Assembly (NCBI GenBank): GCA_029857855.1
Contig: JAOUGG010000176.1
Location: 1 to 6,064 of the forward strand
Source: Acidimicrobiia bacterium
GTDB lineage: Bacteria > Actinomycetota > Acidimicrobiia > Acidimicrobiales > SZUA-35
DNA length: 6,064 nt
Reading direction: 5' to 3'
The position numbers and the translations under genes were made by a program. Each line of letters opens with the position of its first letter. Within the stretch, counting starts at the first letter, position 1. The notes beneath the pieces were generated by a model, which was not told the DNA's origin, ran no database searches, and worked only from the letters and a program-made list of their open reading frames with translations. Positions 4,829 to 6,064 of the stretch are shown piece after piece.

Positions 4829-5335
4829 CTATGCCTTGTCGACGGGTTCCCGGCGGGGCCACCAGTACCAGCTCGTCCCCTCGAACCCGTCGACGATGCT
4901 GATCTCGACCCGGCGCCGATCGATCAGCCACACGCCGTCGACACGGAGCAATTCGTCGACGTAGCGGAGCGCCAGGAGCTCGCGCTCGCCGGCCCAACGC
5001 TCGTGCCAGGTCATGGCCGCGGTCACGGCCGCCGCCCGGGTCGGGTCGTCGCCGTCGAAGGTGCCGTCGAAGGTGATCGTGCTGTGACCGAGCTGATGGT
5101 GGGTGCGACGAAAGGCGGCCTGACCGTCGCGGATCCGGTCGCCGATGGCCTGACGGGAGACGATCTCGCCGCCCCGGCCCGGTCCGTAGTCGGCTCGGGC
5201 GTCGTCGGTGAAACAGGCCGCAACACCGTCGATGTCGTAGGCGTCGAGCCGGTCGCAGTAGCGGGCCAGGAGATCGCCGATGGCAATCCGGTCACTATCA
5301 ATCCGGTCATTGTGATGCACGGCGTCCTCGGCCAT
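4829..5335 (-). CDS. SnoaL-like / NTF2-fold protein
   Basis: This 168-residue protein belongs to the SnoaL-like group of the NTF2 superfamily (SnoaL_4-like), small alpha+beta cone folds that serve as isomerases, dehydratases, ring-hydroxylating dioxygenase small subunits or simple ligand binders. The N-terminal helices read IAIGDLLARYCDRLDAYDIDGVAACFTDDA (17-46), with the DIDGVAACF turn typical of the fold. They are followed by HHQLGHSTITFDG (79-91), the strand AAAVTAAMTWHERW (101-114), and LRYVDELLRVDGVWLIDRRRVEI (123-145). The D and H residues at D34, H79 and H80 could line the pocket. The reaction is unknown. I place the start at the ATG at 5335 rather than the open frame from 5431, because the upstream part would cover a strong hairpin and has no family similarity. 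No clear ribosome binding site precedes it. The first codons hold an 11-bp direct repeat (5284-5294 and 5299-5309) that encodes DRI twice. Confidence 0.85.
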   Translation of the reverse strand: MAEDAVHHNDRIDSDRIAIGDLLARYCDRLDAYDIDGVAACFTDDARADYGPGRGGEIVSRQAIGDRIRDGQAAFRRTHHQLGHSTITFDGTFDGDDPTRAAAVTAAMTWHERWAGERELLALRYVDELLRVDGVWLIDRRRVEISIVDGFEGTSWYWWPRREPVDKA

Positions 5336-5353
5336 CGTCGATCGAAAGGCTGC

Positions 5354-5392
5354 GCCGGGGTCGGATCGGTCGACTTGCGATCCGACCCCGGC
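5354..5392. terminator. Strong 15-bp hairpin between SBP and SnoaL-like genes
   Basis: GCCGGGGTCGGATCG (5354-5368) and CGATCCGACCCCGGC (5378-5392) pair perfectly with a nine-base loop. On the minus strand it lies about 100 bases after the substrate-binding-protein stop and 18 bases before the SnoaL-like start, and is followed by GCAGCCTTTC. It may be a terminator of the upstream gene, or a structure in the leader of the SnoaL-like mRNA. Confidence 0.55.
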
Positions 5393-5446
5393 AAGCAGGG
5401 GAGGTGAGCACGGAATCGATCTCCAGGGCATCCCTTGAGAGCCGCA

Positions 5447-5467
5447 GAGTTTGCGAAACGCAAACTC
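5447..5467. promoter_or_regulatory. 21-base palindrome (9-bp arms), possible operator or terminator
   Basis: GAGTTTGCG (5447-5455) and CGCAAACTC (5459-5467) are exact reverse complements around AAA. It lies 27 bases after the substrate-binding-protein stop codon and 111 bases before the SnoaL-like start. The short loop and A/T-rich arms fit a dimeric repressor site (TetR-like size) for the SnoaL-like gene; as an RNA it could also end transcription of the upstream gene. The two roles cannot be separated from the sequence. Confidence 0.4.
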
Positions 5468-5494
5468 GTGAAGGCGGTGCTCCGGATCGCCGTC

Positions 5495-6064
5495 TCAGTC
5501 CTGCGGCTGTAGGAAGTCGGTGAGGAACACCCACTCACCGCCCGTGTACTGGGCGATGCGGGCACCGGTCGTGCCGCTGTGGCCTCCCGGCACCGGACCG
5601 AAGGTCACCGGTGCGACCAGGCCGGTCTCGAAGTTGTCGAGTGATTCGAGCGCAGCGTGGAGTGCATCCCAGCACAGGTCGTCACCCAAAGACTCGAGCA
5701 CGCTGTAGAACACGATCGAGTGGGCGTAGGCCTGCAGGCCGAAGGCATTGTCGGCGACATCGGTATGCCCGGCGGCGTCCATGGCCGCACGGTAGGCCTG
5801 CACCTCGGGCGAGTCGGCGGTGGTGAAGGCAAGAATGGCCGAGCCGTAGAATCCCTCGGCCGCCTCGGGTGCCGCCGCCCCGACGGTACCGACGGCACCG
5901 GGTCCGGCGGTCGACGAGTTGCCGATGATGATCGGATCCCAGCCGAGATCGAAGGCCTGGTCGAGCAACAACGCCGTCTGGGTGTTGTCGGCGCCGGAGA
6001 TGACCGCATCGGGCTCGGCGCTGCGGATGTTCAGGACCTGGGCCGAAACGTCGGTGCTCTGCGG
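5495..6064 (-). CDS. ABC transporter substrate-binding protein, LivK-like (partial, C-terminal 189 residues)
   Basis: The reading frame is open from the window edge to a TGA at 5497-5495; the start lies outside the window. The visible 189 residues match the periplasmic-binding-protein fold used by branched-chain-amino-acid-type ABC importers (Peripla_BP_6-like). The visible stretch reads VSAQVLNIRSAEPDAVISGA near the edge, then ALLLDQAFDLGWDPIIIGNSS, then GFYGSAILAFTTADSPEVQAYRAAM, then NAFGLQAYAHSIVFYSVLES and the C-terminal strand WVFLTDFL. This is the order expected of the second half of the family. The protein should sit outside the membrane as a lipoprotein and deliver an amino acid or similar small solute to a permease, but the ligand is unknown. 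No permease or ATPase gene follows it: after the stop come two hairpins and the SnoaL-like gene. Partners, if any, must lie beyond the right edge or elsewhere. Confidence 0.88.
   Translation of the reverse strand, partial: PQSTDVSAQVLNIRSAEPDAVISGADNTQTALLLDQAFDLGWDPIIIGNSSTAGPGAVGTVGAAAPEAAEGFYGSAILAFTTADSPEVQAYRAAMDAAGHTDVADNAFGLQAYAHSIVFYSVLESLGDDLCWDALHAALESLDNFETGLVAPVTFGPVPGGHSGTTGARIAQYTGGEWVFLTDFLQPQD

Noticed and set aside
5336..5431. Upstream extension of the SnoaL-like protein to an ATG at 5431
   Set aside because: The added 32 residues are encoded by a perfect 15-bp hairpin and its flanks and do not resemble the family N-terminus.

Overview
The window is a high-GC bacterial chromosome segment, most likely from an actinomycete. 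The reasons are the base composition, an F420-type luciferase-like oxidoreductase, GTG start use, and two genes whose start codons directly follow an actinobacterial leaderless-promoter motif (TACCGT, six bases, ATG). Acidimicrobiia-like affiliation is only a guess.

Layout from left to right. Bases 1-113 hold what may be the 3' end of an unidentified plus-strand gene. It converges on a FetB-type membrane permease gene (165-968, minus), and a hairpin lies between the two. Upstream of fetB is a 139-bp gap with a possible decayed antitoxin fragment. An intact IS110-family insertion sequence follows (transposase 1108-2238, minus). Its upstream noncoding leader, about 2239-2424, folds into several hairpins and is the expected place for a bridge RNA. 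A 9-bp direct repeat at 1095 and 2327 may mark the element's recombination ends. Next is an F420-dependent LLM oxidoreductase of the Rv1855c type (2483-3325, minus). It is divergent, across only 23 bp, from a major facilitator superfamily transporter (3349-4695, plus).

The transporter converges on a SnoaL/NTF2-like protein (4829-5335, minus). The 133-bp gap between them carries a hairpin over the transporter stop codon and a perfect 17-bp-arm palindrome. Upstream of the SnoaL-like gene is a 159-bp spacer with two more strong inverted repeats. The window then runs into the C-terminal 189 residues of a periplasmic-binding-protein-type ABC substrate-binding protein (5495 to the window edge, minus).

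The genes do not form one obvious pathway; this looks like ordinary chromosome with one mobile element. FetB normally works with an ATPase, FetA, which is not seen here: the IS110 element occupies the place upstream of fetB. I see no convincing wholly new system. The most useful signals are the shared leaderless start block, the IS110 leader and ends, the possible antitoxin scar, and the set of strong intergenic palindromes. No tRNA, rRNA or CRISPR array was seen.
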